Below are positions 1 to 6,576 of a stretch of DNA of 14,736 nucleotides, piece by piece. The first letter of the stretch is position 1, and each line of letters starts with the position of its first letter. The position numbers were made by a program, and so were the translations under genes. Source of the stretch: CAVXDP01 sp964562925 (GTDB taxonomy: Archaea; Thermoproteota; Bathyarchaeia; 40CM-2-53-6; CAVXDP01); contig CAZLVF010000031.1 in assembly GCA_964562925.1 (NCBI GenBank), positions 1 through 14,736 on the forward strand, in the 5' to 3' direction. Under the pieces are notes generated by a model. The model made no database searches. It saw nothing but the letters and a program-made list of their open reading frames with translations, and was not told where the DNA came from.

Positions 1-56
1 ATCCTCACGGCTTCTGATCGAAAGACTAGAAAGGGAGTTCAATCGCAGATTATGTC

Positions 57-572
57 ATGGAACGCTACAGGAATGTGAACATCTATAGGGTCATGTCTGT
101 GGTTTTCGGCCTGTTGGCGCTCGCGGTCTTGTTGAGGGTTGTGTTCACTCACCCCGAGGAATACGCTGTCGGAGAGAGATTCGTTATCGACGAGATCATG
201 ATCCCTACCAGTTTCTATGTCTTTCACTTCAAGCCGATCACGCTCTTCTCTTTCTTCAGTTTTCTATTCTGGGCTTTCGGCTTGGAGAGTTGTGAGAAAC
301 AGGTGAAGTCGCTTCCAGTTGCCGCTAAACGAACGCTATTCATCTTCTTTGCTTTGGTCACGTTTGTTTTTGGGTACGAGGCAATTCAGAACTTTCTTCA
401 ATGGACGAGCTTCTACATACTCTATCAAGGAAATATTGATCTTCTTCATCACCAACTTAACCCAGCGTTACCTAAGCCTGTAAACTTCAACTTCATATCA
501 AAACTCTTTACAACGTTCGTAGCAGGTGCTCTGTACGGCATGTACTTCTTGCGCAAACTTGAGAAAGGGTGA
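57..572 (+). CDS. Four-helix integral membrane protein, function unknown
   Basis: I do not recognise this 171-residue protein. It has four hydrophobic stretches, at about residues 11-30, 60-77, 92-108 and 147-165. A polar region with acidic residues lies between the first two, and an aromatic-rich stretch (FLQWTSFYILY) follows the third. It ends in a basic tail (RKLEKG). No catalytic motif, CxxC pair or His cluster is visible. The start at 57 has no close ribosome binding site and no TATA-like box about 26 bases upstream. A start at the Met codon at 93 is possible, because an open frame entering from the left edge (codons from base 2) ends at 86-88, which would make the two coupled. It is separated from grpE by about 120 bases that hold the grpE promoter, so it is probably not part of the chaperone cluster. 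Confidence 0.6.
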   Translation: MERYRNVNIYRVMSVVFGLLALAVLLRVVFTHPEEYAVGERFVIDEIMIPTSFYVFHFKPITLFSFFSFLFWAFGLESCEKQVKSLPVAAKRTLFIFFALVTFVFGYEAIQNFLQWTSFYILYQGNIDLLHHQLNPALPKPVNFNFISKLFTTFVAGALYGMYFLRKLEKG

Positions 573-666
573 GCAGACGCTCGCACCCTTACGCGTTCCA
601 GAGTGGAGTTGAAACTCAAAAAGGCAAAGTTATCCGATGTAATATCTGTTCAGCACCTCAAAACCC

Positions 667-674
667 TTTAATAT
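667..674 (+). promoter_or_regulatory. TATA-like box of grpE
   Basis: TTTAATAT lies with its centre about 26 bases upstream of the ATG at 696. Archaeal transcription usually starts about 25-30 bases downstream of the box centre, so the message would begin at or next to the start codon (leaderless). A T7 run follows at about 682-688. Confidence 0.55.
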
Positions 675-695
675 TCGACGCTTTTTTTCGAATTC

Positions 696-1382
696 ATGCC
701 TCAGAAACATCGTGAAGGTCGTCGAGAGATGTCCAAAAGCTCGGCGGAAGGTTCCGTGGAACCCAAATCGACGAAGAAAACGGAAAACGAGAAGGCCATG
801 CTGGCGCCCGCACCATCTCTTCCAAAGGAGGAACCTAGGAAGCAACTGGAGGCCGCACGGGAGATGGCTTTAGACGAACTTGAGACGCTCAAGCGCGACT
901 TAGAACAAGAGAGAGCTAAATCGAAGGAGCATTTGGATCGGCTCAAGTATCTCCAAGCTGATTTTGAGAACTCTTTGAAGAGGATTCGACGAGATGCTGA
1001 GGAAGCCGTAAGATTTGGCAGCGAACAGCTGATACTTAAGCTAATAGACGTAGCCGAGAATTTAGAACGGGCCGTGGAAGCTGGCGAGAAGATTGGTGAA
1101 AAGTCCGAGTTGGCTACCGGGGTTAAGATGATCTGTAGACAACTCGACCAGATCCTAGAGCAAGAGGGTCTCGAAAGAATCCCTGCGGAAGGTGAACAGT
1201 TCAATCCCGCTATGCATGAAGCGTTAGCTCAGATAGAGTCTAATGATGAAACTGAAGGAACAGTACTGAAGGAAATAAGGAGAGGTTACGTGTTAAAGGG
1301 AAAGGTTCTGAGACCTAGCAAGGTCGAGGTTGCAAAGAGACCCGCCAAGAATCAACTCGAGCAGAGCGGTTGTGTAGGATGA
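696..1382 (+). CDS. grpE: GrpE, nucleotide exchange factor for DnaK
   Basis: GrpE dimers release ADP from DnaK and so reset the chaperone cycle in the cytoplasm. The 228-residue protein has a Lys/Glu-rich N-terminal tail (to about residue 50), a long coiled-coil helix (about 50-110, holding the ADFENSLKRIRRDAEE segment) and a C-terminal beta head. The head carries the family pattern FNPAMHEAL, then ETEGTVLKEIRRGYVLKGKVLRPSKVEV. The ATG at 696 fits a leaderless transcript from the box at 667-674. A second in-frame ATG at 729 (residue 12) is the alternative start, and the extra 11 residues are low-complexity, so function does not decide between them. It is the first gene of a grpE-dnaK-dnaJ order, interrupted by a small opposite-strand gene. 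The family is near certain. Confidence 0.95.
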   Translation: MPQKHREGRREMSKSSAEGSVEPKSTKKTENEKAMLAPAPSLPKEEPRKQLEAAREMALDELETLKRDLEQERAKSKEHLDRLKYLQADFENSLKRIRRDAEEAVRFGSEQLILKLIDVAENLERAVEAGEKIGEKSELATGVKMICRQLDQILEQEGLERIPAEGEQFNPAMHEALAQIESNDETEGTVLKEIRRGYVLKGKVLRPSKVEVAKRPAKNQLEQSGCVG

Positions 1383-1410
1383 GTCGAGCTTGTTATCGTA
1401 CGATACGGAT

Positions 1411-1653
1411 CTAGCGAGTTATTCCTAGCGCTTTCTTCAGTTCATGTTCCATCTTGGCGGTGTAAGCTCCGAAGAAGATCTTTCCATCTATGTCGATAGC
1501 TGGAACGATGTCTCTGTCTCCGGCCAAGGCCATGGCTTCTCTCCATCTTATCTCATCCTTGTTGACATCGTACTCTGTAAACTGGATTTCATTCTTTCTC
1601 AAGAAGGCTCTCGCCTTGGCGCAGTGAGGGCAACCCTGCGTCGTGTAGAACAC
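1411..1653 (-). CDS. Glutaredoxin-like thiol-disulfide protein (CPHC)
   Basis: This 80-residue protein is a compact thioredoxin fold of glutaredoxin/NrdH size. The sequence opens with strand 1 (MFYTTQGC), the active site C8-P-H-C11 at the start of helix 1, then YDVNKDE (strand 2). The cis-proline loop is DIVPAIDIDG with P51, followed by the usual glycine-containing turn and a C-terminal helix. It would exchange dithiols in the cytoplasm, receiving electrons from glutathione-like thiols or a thioredoxin reductase; the donor cannot be told from sequence. The start is GTG; the frame is closed by TGA 16 codons upstream and no other start codon lies between. It sits on the opposite strand between grpE and dnaK, which is an odd place. 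It could be a redox helper for protein folding or simply an insertion. Confidence 0.85.
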   Translation of the reverse strand: MFYTTQGCPHCAKARAFLRKNEIQFTEYDVNKDEIRWREAMALAGDRDIVPAIDIDGKIFFGAYTAKMEHELKKALGITR

Positions 1654-1774
1654 GGCTGTCGGTATACGATTATCAGGAGACCGTACAAACGATCAGATAG
1701 TAAATTGTTCGCTCAACTGTACTTCGGATTTGGGCTGACTCAACTACCATAACCTTTTTCTCTAACCGGATTTT

Positions 1775-1829
1775 TCTATAAGACTTCGCTTGTACGTAAC
1801 AATCAAGCTTCCAGAACAATTCTGAGGTG
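1775..1829 (+). promoter_or_regulatory. dnaK promoter and Shine-Dalgarno site
   Basis: TCTATAAG at 1775-1782 is a TATA-like box preceded by a T run, predicting a start near 1804. The resulting leader of about 34 bases contains GAGGTG at 1824-1829, 8 bases before the GTG start at 1838. dnaK thus has its own promoter and a leadered message, unlike grpE. No CIRCE-like inverted repeat is visible. Confidence 0.55.
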
Positions 1830-1837
1830 TAGGTTCC

Positions 1838-3724
1838 GTGAGTTCTCAGAGTTCGGGTCAGAAAGAGAAGATACTTGGCATAGACTTGGGTACAACGAAT
1901 TCAGCCGCGGCGGTTATGGAAGCGGGTAGGTCGGTCGTTGTACCTAGCGCTGAGGGACCTACCATCGCCGGCAAGATGTTCCCATCAGTTGTCGCGTTTA
2001 CAAAGGATGGGCAACTGCTGGTAGGGGAACCTGCGAAGAGACAGGCGATCACCAATCCAGAGGGAACGATTCTTGAAATCAAACGTAAGATGGGTACGGA
2101 CTACAAGGTGACGGTCTATGGAAAAGAGTACACCCCTCAACAGATATCATCCTTCATCCTTCAGAAGATAAAGAAAGACTCTGAAACCTACCTTGGAACT
2201 ACATTGAAGAAAGCTGTCATTACCGTCCCAGCTCATTTTAACGACAATCAGAGACAAGCAACAAAAGACGCTGGCGAGATCGCAGGCCTCGAAGTTGTCC
2301 GGATAATAAACGAACCTACAGCGGCATCTCTCGCGTACGGAATAGACAAGATCGAAAAGGAACAGAAGATCATGGTATTCAGCTTCGGAGGCGGCACCAA
2401 CGACACTACGATCATGGACTTTGGCGGCGGCGTATTCCAAGTTCTCGCAACAAGCGGCGATACGAAGACTGGAGGGGCCGATATTGACATTGCCATTGTG
2501 GAACTTCTTCTCAGCGAGTTCAAGCAGCAGACCGGCATCGACTTGAAAAACGATCGAACCGCGATGATGAGACTCAAAGAAGCCGCTGAGAAAGCTAAGA
2601 TTGAACTCTCGAACCTCTTCACGACCGACATCGATCTTCCGTTCATCTATTCAGATTCTAGTGGACCGAAGCATCTTCGCTACACGATTACTCGGGCAAA
2701 ACTAGAGCAGGTGGCGCTGCCGATTATCAGGCAGGTCGAAAGTCCGATAAGACGTGTACTGGCAGACGCGAAGCTTCAGCTCCAAGACATAAACAAGTTG
2801 ATCCTCATAGGGGGAATGACAAGAATGCCCCTAGTTCGGAAGACCGTTGAAGAGATCGTTGGAATCTCGGCTGAGCGTGGCGTAGACCCAATGGAATGCG
2901 TCGCAGTCGGCGCTGCTATCCAAGCGGGCGTACTCGCGGGCGAAGTTAGAGAGTTACTTCTTCTTGACGTGACTCCGTTATCCCTTGGAGTCGAGACGCT
3001 TGGAAACGTCTTCACAAAGCTTATTGAAAGAAATACAACCATCCCAACGAAGAAAAGCCAGATCTTCTCAACAGCTGCGGACTTCCAGACAAGTGTAACC
3101 ATAAACGTGTTACAAGGCGAGCGGGCCATGGCCGCAGACAACGTTTCACTTGGAATGTTCAACCTTGTCGGAATACCGCCCGCCCCCAGAGGCGTACCCC
3201 AAATCGAGGTAGCCTTCGACATAGACGCCAATGGAATCCTGAACGTTTCAGCGAAAGATCTGGCCACCGGCAACGTTCAGAAGATAACGATAACAGCCTC
3301 CACAAAGCTTTCCGAGACCGAGAAGGAGAAGATGATAAAAGAGGCTGAACAGTTCGCGGAACAAGACAGGAGGAAGAGGGAGGAGGCCGATGCTAGAAAC
3401 AATGCAGACACACTCATCTATACAGCTGAGAAGACCAAGAAGGACCTCAAAGACAAATTGACAAAAGACCAAGTCGACAGAATCGACAAGACCATTAACG
3501 AGTTGAAGGAGACACTCTCAGGGAGGGACGTTGATAAGATTAAGACCAAGACCGAGGATCTTGCTAAGGTTGTGCAAGAGATCGGTGCAACCGTGTACCA
3601 ACAGGCCACACAGCAGCGGGCCCAGCAGAAATCGCCTGAACAGGGTATGCCAGGCGAGAAACCGAAAGGTGGAGAGAAGGTAGTAGACGCAGAGTACAAG
3701 GTGGTAGACGAAGAGAAGAAGTAA
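1838..3724 (+). CDS. dnaK: DnaK (Hsp70) chaperone with altered phosphate-2 motif
   Basis: This is an ATP-driven chaperone of 628 residues, a normal length. The nucleotide domain shows phosphate-1 IDLGTTNS (D16), K82 in the IKRKMG segment, VVRIINEPTAASLAYG (E159) and adenosine motif LILIGGMTRMPLV. The linker LLLLDVTPLSLG (about 372-384) is followed by the beta substrate domain and a helical lid. The tail VVDAEYKVVDEEKK is of the usual acidic type. The long N-domain insert of Gram-negative DnaK is absent, as in archaeal and Gram-positive forms. The phosphate-2 motif is abnormal: residues 181-189 read FSFGGGTND, whereas the family has DLGGGTFD. S182 therefore replaces the catalytic Asp (E. coli D194, Hsc70 D199) and N188 replaces Phe, while T187 and D189 remain. 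The start is GTG with a strong GAGGTG site. ATP turnover may be slow; that is inference. Confidence 0.97.
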   Translation: MSSQSSGQKEKILGIDLGTTNSAAAVMEAGRSVVVPSAEGPTIAGKMFPSVVAFTKDGQLLVGEPAKRQAITNPEGTILEIKRKMGTDYKVTVYGKEYTPQQISSFILQKIKKDSETYLGTTLKKAVITVPAHFNDNQRQATKDAGEIAGLEVVRIINEPTAASLAYGIDKIEKEQKIMVFSFGGGTNDTTIMDFGGGVFQVLATSGDTKTGGADIDIAIVELLLSEFKQQTGIDLKNDRTAMMRLKEAAEKAKIELSNLFTTDIDLPFIYSDSSGPKHLRYTITRAKLEQVALPIIRQVESPIRRVLADAKLQLQDINKLILIGGMTRMPLVRKTVEEIVGISAERGVDPMECVAVGAAIQAGVLAGEVRELLLLDVTPLSLGVETLGNVFTKLIERNTTIPTKKSQIFSTAADFQTSVTINVLQGERAMAADNVSLGMFNLVGIPPAPRGVPQIEVAFDIDANGILNVSAKDLATGNVQKITITASTKLSETEKEKMIKEAEQFAEQDRRKREEADARNNADTLIYTAEKTKKDLKDKLTKDQVDRIDKTINELKETLSGRDVDKIKTKTEDLAKVVQEIGATVYQQATQQRAQQKSPEQGMPGEKPKGGEKVVDAEYKVVDEEKK

Positions 3725-3734
3725 TCTTCTTTTT
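3716..3734 (+). terminator. Weak hairpin with T run between dnaK and dnaJ
   Basis: AAGAAG, loop TAAT, CTTCTT, then a T5 run straddle the dnaK stop codon. The stem is AT-rich and only 6 bp. T runs can terminate archaeal polymerase, so partial termination before dnaJ is possible. This is weak evidence, because the bases are also the coding end of dnaK. Confidence 0.25.
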
Positions 3735-3754
3735 GGGTATTCGGTTGGTATAGG

Positions 3755-4855
3755 ATGCAGAAGAGGGACTACTACGAGATCCTAGGTGTCTCCCGGAACG
3801 CTTCCAAGGACGAGATAAAGAACACGTATAGGAAGCTAGCCCTTCAATATCATCCCGACCGCAACAAAGCGCCGGACGCGGAAGAAAAGTTCAAAGAGAT
3901 ATCTGAAGCCTACGCGGTTCTCTCCGACGACGAGAAGAGGCTCCAATACGATAAATTTGGGCATTCGGGAATAGATAGTAGATACACGCCGGAGGACATC
4001 TTCAGGGGAGTCGATTTTGGAGACATCTTCAGAGATCTAGGCTTCGGGTTTGGCGGGTTCGACACAATCTTCGATATGTTCTTTGGCGGGCGAGGGCGAG
4101 GAACCTATGGGCCTCGCCTCGGAGCCGACCTGAGATACGACTTAGAGATCTCTTTAGAAGAAGTTGCGGCAGGGGTGAGAACCAAATTAGAGGTCCCGAG
4201 GACTGAGAGATGTCCTACTTGCAACGGTAGCGGTGCAGAACCTGGAACGAGTCCCCATCCTTGTCCCAACTGCCAGGGCACAGGCCAAGTTCAACACACT
4301 CGGACATCTGGCTTCGCAAGGTTCGTCCAGATACAGCCATGCGACAGGTGTCAAGGAAGAGGAGTCGTTATAGACTCGCCCTGCCCCGAATGTCACGGCT
4401 CTGGTAACGTCCAACGTACACGCAAGATAGACGTGAGGGTCCCACCTGGCGTCGATACGGGGACAAGCCTAAGGATGCAAGGTGAAGGAGAAGCCGGCCC
4501 AGACGGCGGTCCTCCGGGAGATCTCTACGTGATAGTCCATGTGAGGCCACATAGATATTTCGAGAGAGATGGAGACGATATAGTAGCTGAAGCAACGATC
4601 AATATTGCGCAGGCTGCTCTTGGAGGCGAGGTCGAAGTTGCAACGCTGACTAGCAAGGCTAGATTAAAGATACCTCCTGGAACCCAGAGCGGAACCATAT
4701 TCCGGTTAAAAGGAAAGGGTCTTCCACACATGAGAGGATTTGGACATGGCGATGAGCTGGTCAAGGTTGTGGTTTCCATACCGAGAAAGCTCACTCCAAG
4801 ACAGAGGGCACTCCTGAGTCAGCTAGCTGAGGAGTTGAGGGAGAGACCTGACTGA
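3755..4855 (+). CDS. dnaJ: DnaJ, class A Hsp40 co-chaperone
   Basis: DnaJ delivers unfolded clients to DnaK and stimulates its ATPase. This 366-residue protein has the full class A layout. The J domain is residues 4-70 with HPD at 33-35. A Gly/Phe-rich linker covers about 80-120. The zinc-binding region holds four CxxCxGxG repeats (starting at C153, C170, C196 and C210). Two beta-barrel substrate-binding domains follow, with GTQSGTIFRLKGKGLP as a landmark, and then a short C-terminal helix. It lies 30 bases after dnaK with no good promoter of its own, so co-transcription is likely. Its stop is only 9 bases from the end of the convergent gene on the other strand. All expected residues for stimulating an Hsp70 are present, which matters because the partner DnaK has an altered catalytic motif. 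Confidence 0.97.
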   Translation: MQKRDYYEILGVSRNASKDEIKNTYRKLALQYHPDRNKAPDAEEKFKEISEAYAVLSDDEKRLQYDKFGHSGIDSRYTPEDIFRGVDFGDIFRDLGFGFGGFDTIFDMFFGGRGRGTYGPRLGADLRYDLEISLEEVAAGVRTKLEVPRTERCPTCNGSGAEPGTSPHPCPNCQGTGQVQHTRTSGFARFVQIQPCDRCQGRGVVIDSPCPECHGSGNVQRTRKIDVRVPPGVDTGTSLRMQGEGEAGPDGGPPGDLYVIVHVRPHRYFERDGDDIVAEATINIAQAALGGEVEVATLTSKARLKIPPGTQSGTIFRLKGKGLPHMRGFGHGDELVKVVVSIPRKLTPRQRALLSQLAEELRERPD

Positions 4856-4864
4856 CAAGTCTGG

Positions 4865-5614
4865 TCACATGCCCGCTGCCGCGCCCTTTGGTCGGTTCTT
4901 CAAGATGCTAAGGCCTCCCAGTGCTTTGACGAGCGTGCCACCAAGAAGACAAGCTATGATCGTAATAAGAGTCCTCTCTACAGGGAATACCGCCATTATT
5001 GTTGTGCCGAGAGTCCTCCAGATTCCGGTGATTCCTTCTCCCAAAAGAAACTCCCAGACGAGCGTTCCGGCCAACTGACCGGTCATTGTAGAAGGAAAGA
5101 AGCTCAGACCTAGGCCGACCAGCAACGTGCCAGCTCTCAAATTGGAGAACGGCGGCTTCACCGACCGCAGCCTACTTGAGAGTACCAGAACCGTTACAGC
5201 GATCGCGTGCAGCCAAACGTAATATGGAAAGACGGGTGCGATGTGATTTGGCGGGTACGCTAGAAAGATGATGATGAGCCCGGATAGTAACAACGCAGAG
5301 ATCCGCCATCTTCCTCGGCTGGTCATACCTGACGAGAAGGCGGCGAGAATTCCTGGTACAGGCGAGAACGGGCCTAGCGGACTCGAAGGAACAAGCGTGT
5401 TAGCTATAGTTCTTCCGATGAGTACTGACAGACTTCCTACGTATGGTCCCAACACCAACCCGATAACCGGTTCGATAAACGCGGACGTGTTAATGAATCC
5501 CTCTCCGCCGAGGATTTTGAATGCGGGAAGAACGCTGAGGATCGCGTAGATACCTGCGAAGCTTGCGGAAAGAGACACATCTGTTGCCGTTAGATTAAGA
5601 GCGTTCTTGACCAT
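4865..5614 (-). CDS. Multi-helix membrane protein, ECF transporter S-component-like
   Basis: This 249-residue protein is almost wholly hydrophobic, with about six membrane segments. The N-terminal part (LSASFAGIYAILSVLP, then FINTSAFIEPVIGLVLGPYVGSLSVLIGRTIANTL) resembles the substrate-capturing S subunits of energy-coupling-factor vitamin transporters, which also place a GP.VG/G segment after the first helices. No EcfA ATPase or EcfT gene is adjacent, so it would have to use a shared module elsewhere; the substrate is unknown. I place the start at the ATG at 5614 because an AT-rich box lies 27 bases upstream, which suits a leaderless message. An in-frame ATG at 5701 would add 29 residues but lies upstream of that box. 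The family assignment is by overall pattern only; another small membrane family is possible. Confidence 0.55.
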   Translation of the reverse strand: MVKNALNLTATDVSLSASFAGIYAILSVLPAFKILGGEGFINTSAFIEPVIGLVLGPYVGSLSVLIGRTIANTLVPSSPLGPFSPVPGILAAFSSGMTSRGRWRISALLLSGLIIIFLAYPPNHIAPVFPYYVWLHAIAVTVLVLSSRLRSVKPPFSNLRAGTLLVGLGLSFFPSTMTGQLAGTLVWEFLLGEGITGIWRTLGTTIMAVFPVERTLITIIACLLGGTLVKALGGLSILKNRPKGAAAGM

Positions 5615-5636
5615 AAAGCCAACCTGCAACGAGTCC

Positions 5637-5645
5637 GAATTTAAG
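5637..5645 (-). promoter_or_regulatory. TATA-like box of the S-component-like gene
   Basis: On the - strand this reads CTTAAATTC, centred about 27 bases upstream of the ATG at 5614. The spacing predicts a leaderless transcript and is the main reason for choosing 5614 over the upstream ATG at 5701. Confidence 0.45.
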
Positions 5646-5771
5646 TTTACTGAAGGTACAAGATACAAAGGAACAACGTGCTTGGCGATCGGGGAAAGCA
5701 TAGCGGTTTGGGAAGAGAGCTCAAAAACCTTGAATGTTTATGTCATTGTACACTTTGGATACACGAAACAA

Positions 5772-5871
5772 NNNNNNNNNNNNNNNNNNNNNNNNNNNNN
5801 NNNNNNNNNNNNNNNNNNNNNNNNNNNNNNNNNNNNNNNNNNNNNNNNNNNNNNNNNNNNNNNNNNNNNNN
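5772..5871. other. Assembly gap of exactly 100 N
   Basis: A run of 100 N marks a scaffold join of conventional, probably unknown, length. The true distance between the two flanks, and any gene between them, cannot be known from this window. Confidence 0.99.
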
Positions 5872-5917
5872 TCTTCTGAATAGGAGGTTTCACATACATC
5901 TCGGCTTGAGATAGATA

Positions 5918-6034
5918 ATGGTTGATGTAGGAGAGCAAGCTCCCGACTTCAGCCTAATGAACGTGGATCTAAGGAAGCAATACCTCAAACCTACTTTTTA
6001 CTTCTCTAGGCATGGATGTTTCAACCCTAGATAA
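5918..6034 (+). pseudogene. Truncated peroxiredoxin N-terminus (remnant)
   Basis: A 38-codon open frame begins MVDVGEQAPDFSLMNVDLRK, which matches the first strand of the AhpC/Bcp peroxiredoxins (usual pattern VGxxAPDFxL.) that reduce peroxides with an active-site Cys about 45 residues in. After about 20 residues the similarity fades: the next segment has FYFSRHGC instead of the usual FYP...C stretch, and a TAA stop follows. A whole enzyme is about 150 residues. I found no continuation in the other frames before the opposite-strand thioredoxin-like gene. The start lies 46 bases after the gap, so the gap does not cause the truncation. A short, unrelated real peptide cannot be excluded. Confidence 0.5.
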
Positions 6035-6106
6035 TCGTGGGTCGATCCTTAACCGTTCATGGTTGATTTCAGTTCACTTCAAAGCTGCGCTTCACGCAGG
6101 AAGCGA

Positions 6107-6385
6107 CTATTGGCCGAGCGCCCACTTCTTGAGAGCCTCATAATCATGTGCTCCACAAAGCCAGTTTCCAGTCTTCCTGTTGAGGAAGAATGGTACGCCG
6201 CCGCAGTATCCCCTGTCGTATTCTCTCATAAGACGGGCATTAGCCTCGTTATGCCAAACTTCGAGTTTTCTAACCTTTAGCTTGGTTTCTATCTCTAACC
6301 TCTGCAGCAGGGGTTCCATTTTCCCGCAGTGGACACAATCGGCTCCATAGAACTCTAACAGATCTGACTCGGCTTTCTGAATCAT
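6107..6385 (-). CDS. Small thioredoxin-fold protein (CVHC active site)
   Basis: This is a 92-residue thioredoxin-like protein. It opens with strand LLEFYGADC and has the active site C17-V-H-C20 followed by GKMEPLLQRLE (helix). The cis-proline segment is GYCGGVPFFLNRKTG (P65), preceded by an extra Cys at 61, and it ends with a helix KKWALGQ. It probably reduces or relays disulfides in the cytoplasm, and the CxHC site suggests a potential in the oxidoreductase range rather than classical CGPC thioredoxin. The ATG at 6385 is favoured because GAGGTG lies 6 bases before it; a GTG at 6394 in frame would add three residues. It faces away from glnA, with about 190 bases of shared upstream DNA. A peroxiredoxin remnant downstream on the other strand hints at a former peroxide-reducing pair. 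Confidence 0.8.
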   Translation of the reverse strand: MIQKAESDLLEFYGADCVHCGKMEPLLQRLEIETKLKVRKLEVWHNEANARLMREYDRGYCGGVPFFLNRKTGNWLCGAHDYEALKKWALGQ

Positions 6386-6523
6386 CAACCTCACCTCTAA
6401 CTGTCTTATGCAAAATTCTGGTTATGCGATCTTGATTCTACTCTGTGTAATGGTACTGATTAATGAGGGGTATCTATCCTCTTCCAGCAAAGCGCGAAAT
6501 GGTTTATCATGATTCTGGTAAGG

Positions 6524-6568
6524 CTTATACGTTGGCCGCTGAGGGTATTTCGGACATGATCTAGAAGG
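6524..6568 (+). promoter_or_regulatory. glnA promoter and Shine-Dalgarno site
   Basis: CTTATACG at 6524-6531 is a TATA-like box with a predicted start near 6553. The leader holds AGAAGG at 6563-6568, 8 bases before the GTG at 6577, which supports that start codon. I see no clear operator repeat. Confidence 0.45.
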
Positions 6569-6576
6569 CTACCTTT

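Noticed and set aside
2..88. Open + strand frame from the left edge (RLLIERLEREFNRR) ending at 86-88, as a possible 3' end of an upstream gene
   Set aside because: Only 28 codons are visible and it overlaps the first gene by 32 bases if that starts at 57. The evidence is too short to call it.
591..625. Short inverted repeat GAGTT-GA-AACTC upstream of grpE as a heat-shock operator
   Set aside because: The arms are only 5 bp and it lies well upstream of the box; no match to CIRCE or another known element is visible.
701..1204. Long - strand open frame opposite grpE, very rich in Ser
   Set aside because: The Ser-rich composition is what the complement of Glu/Arg/Lys-rich helical coding sequence gives; GrpE is certain on the other strand.
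1444..1752. 102-codon + strand open frame opposite the glutaredoxin-like gene
   Set aside because: It is antisense to a gene with clear active-site motifs and has no family pattern of its own.
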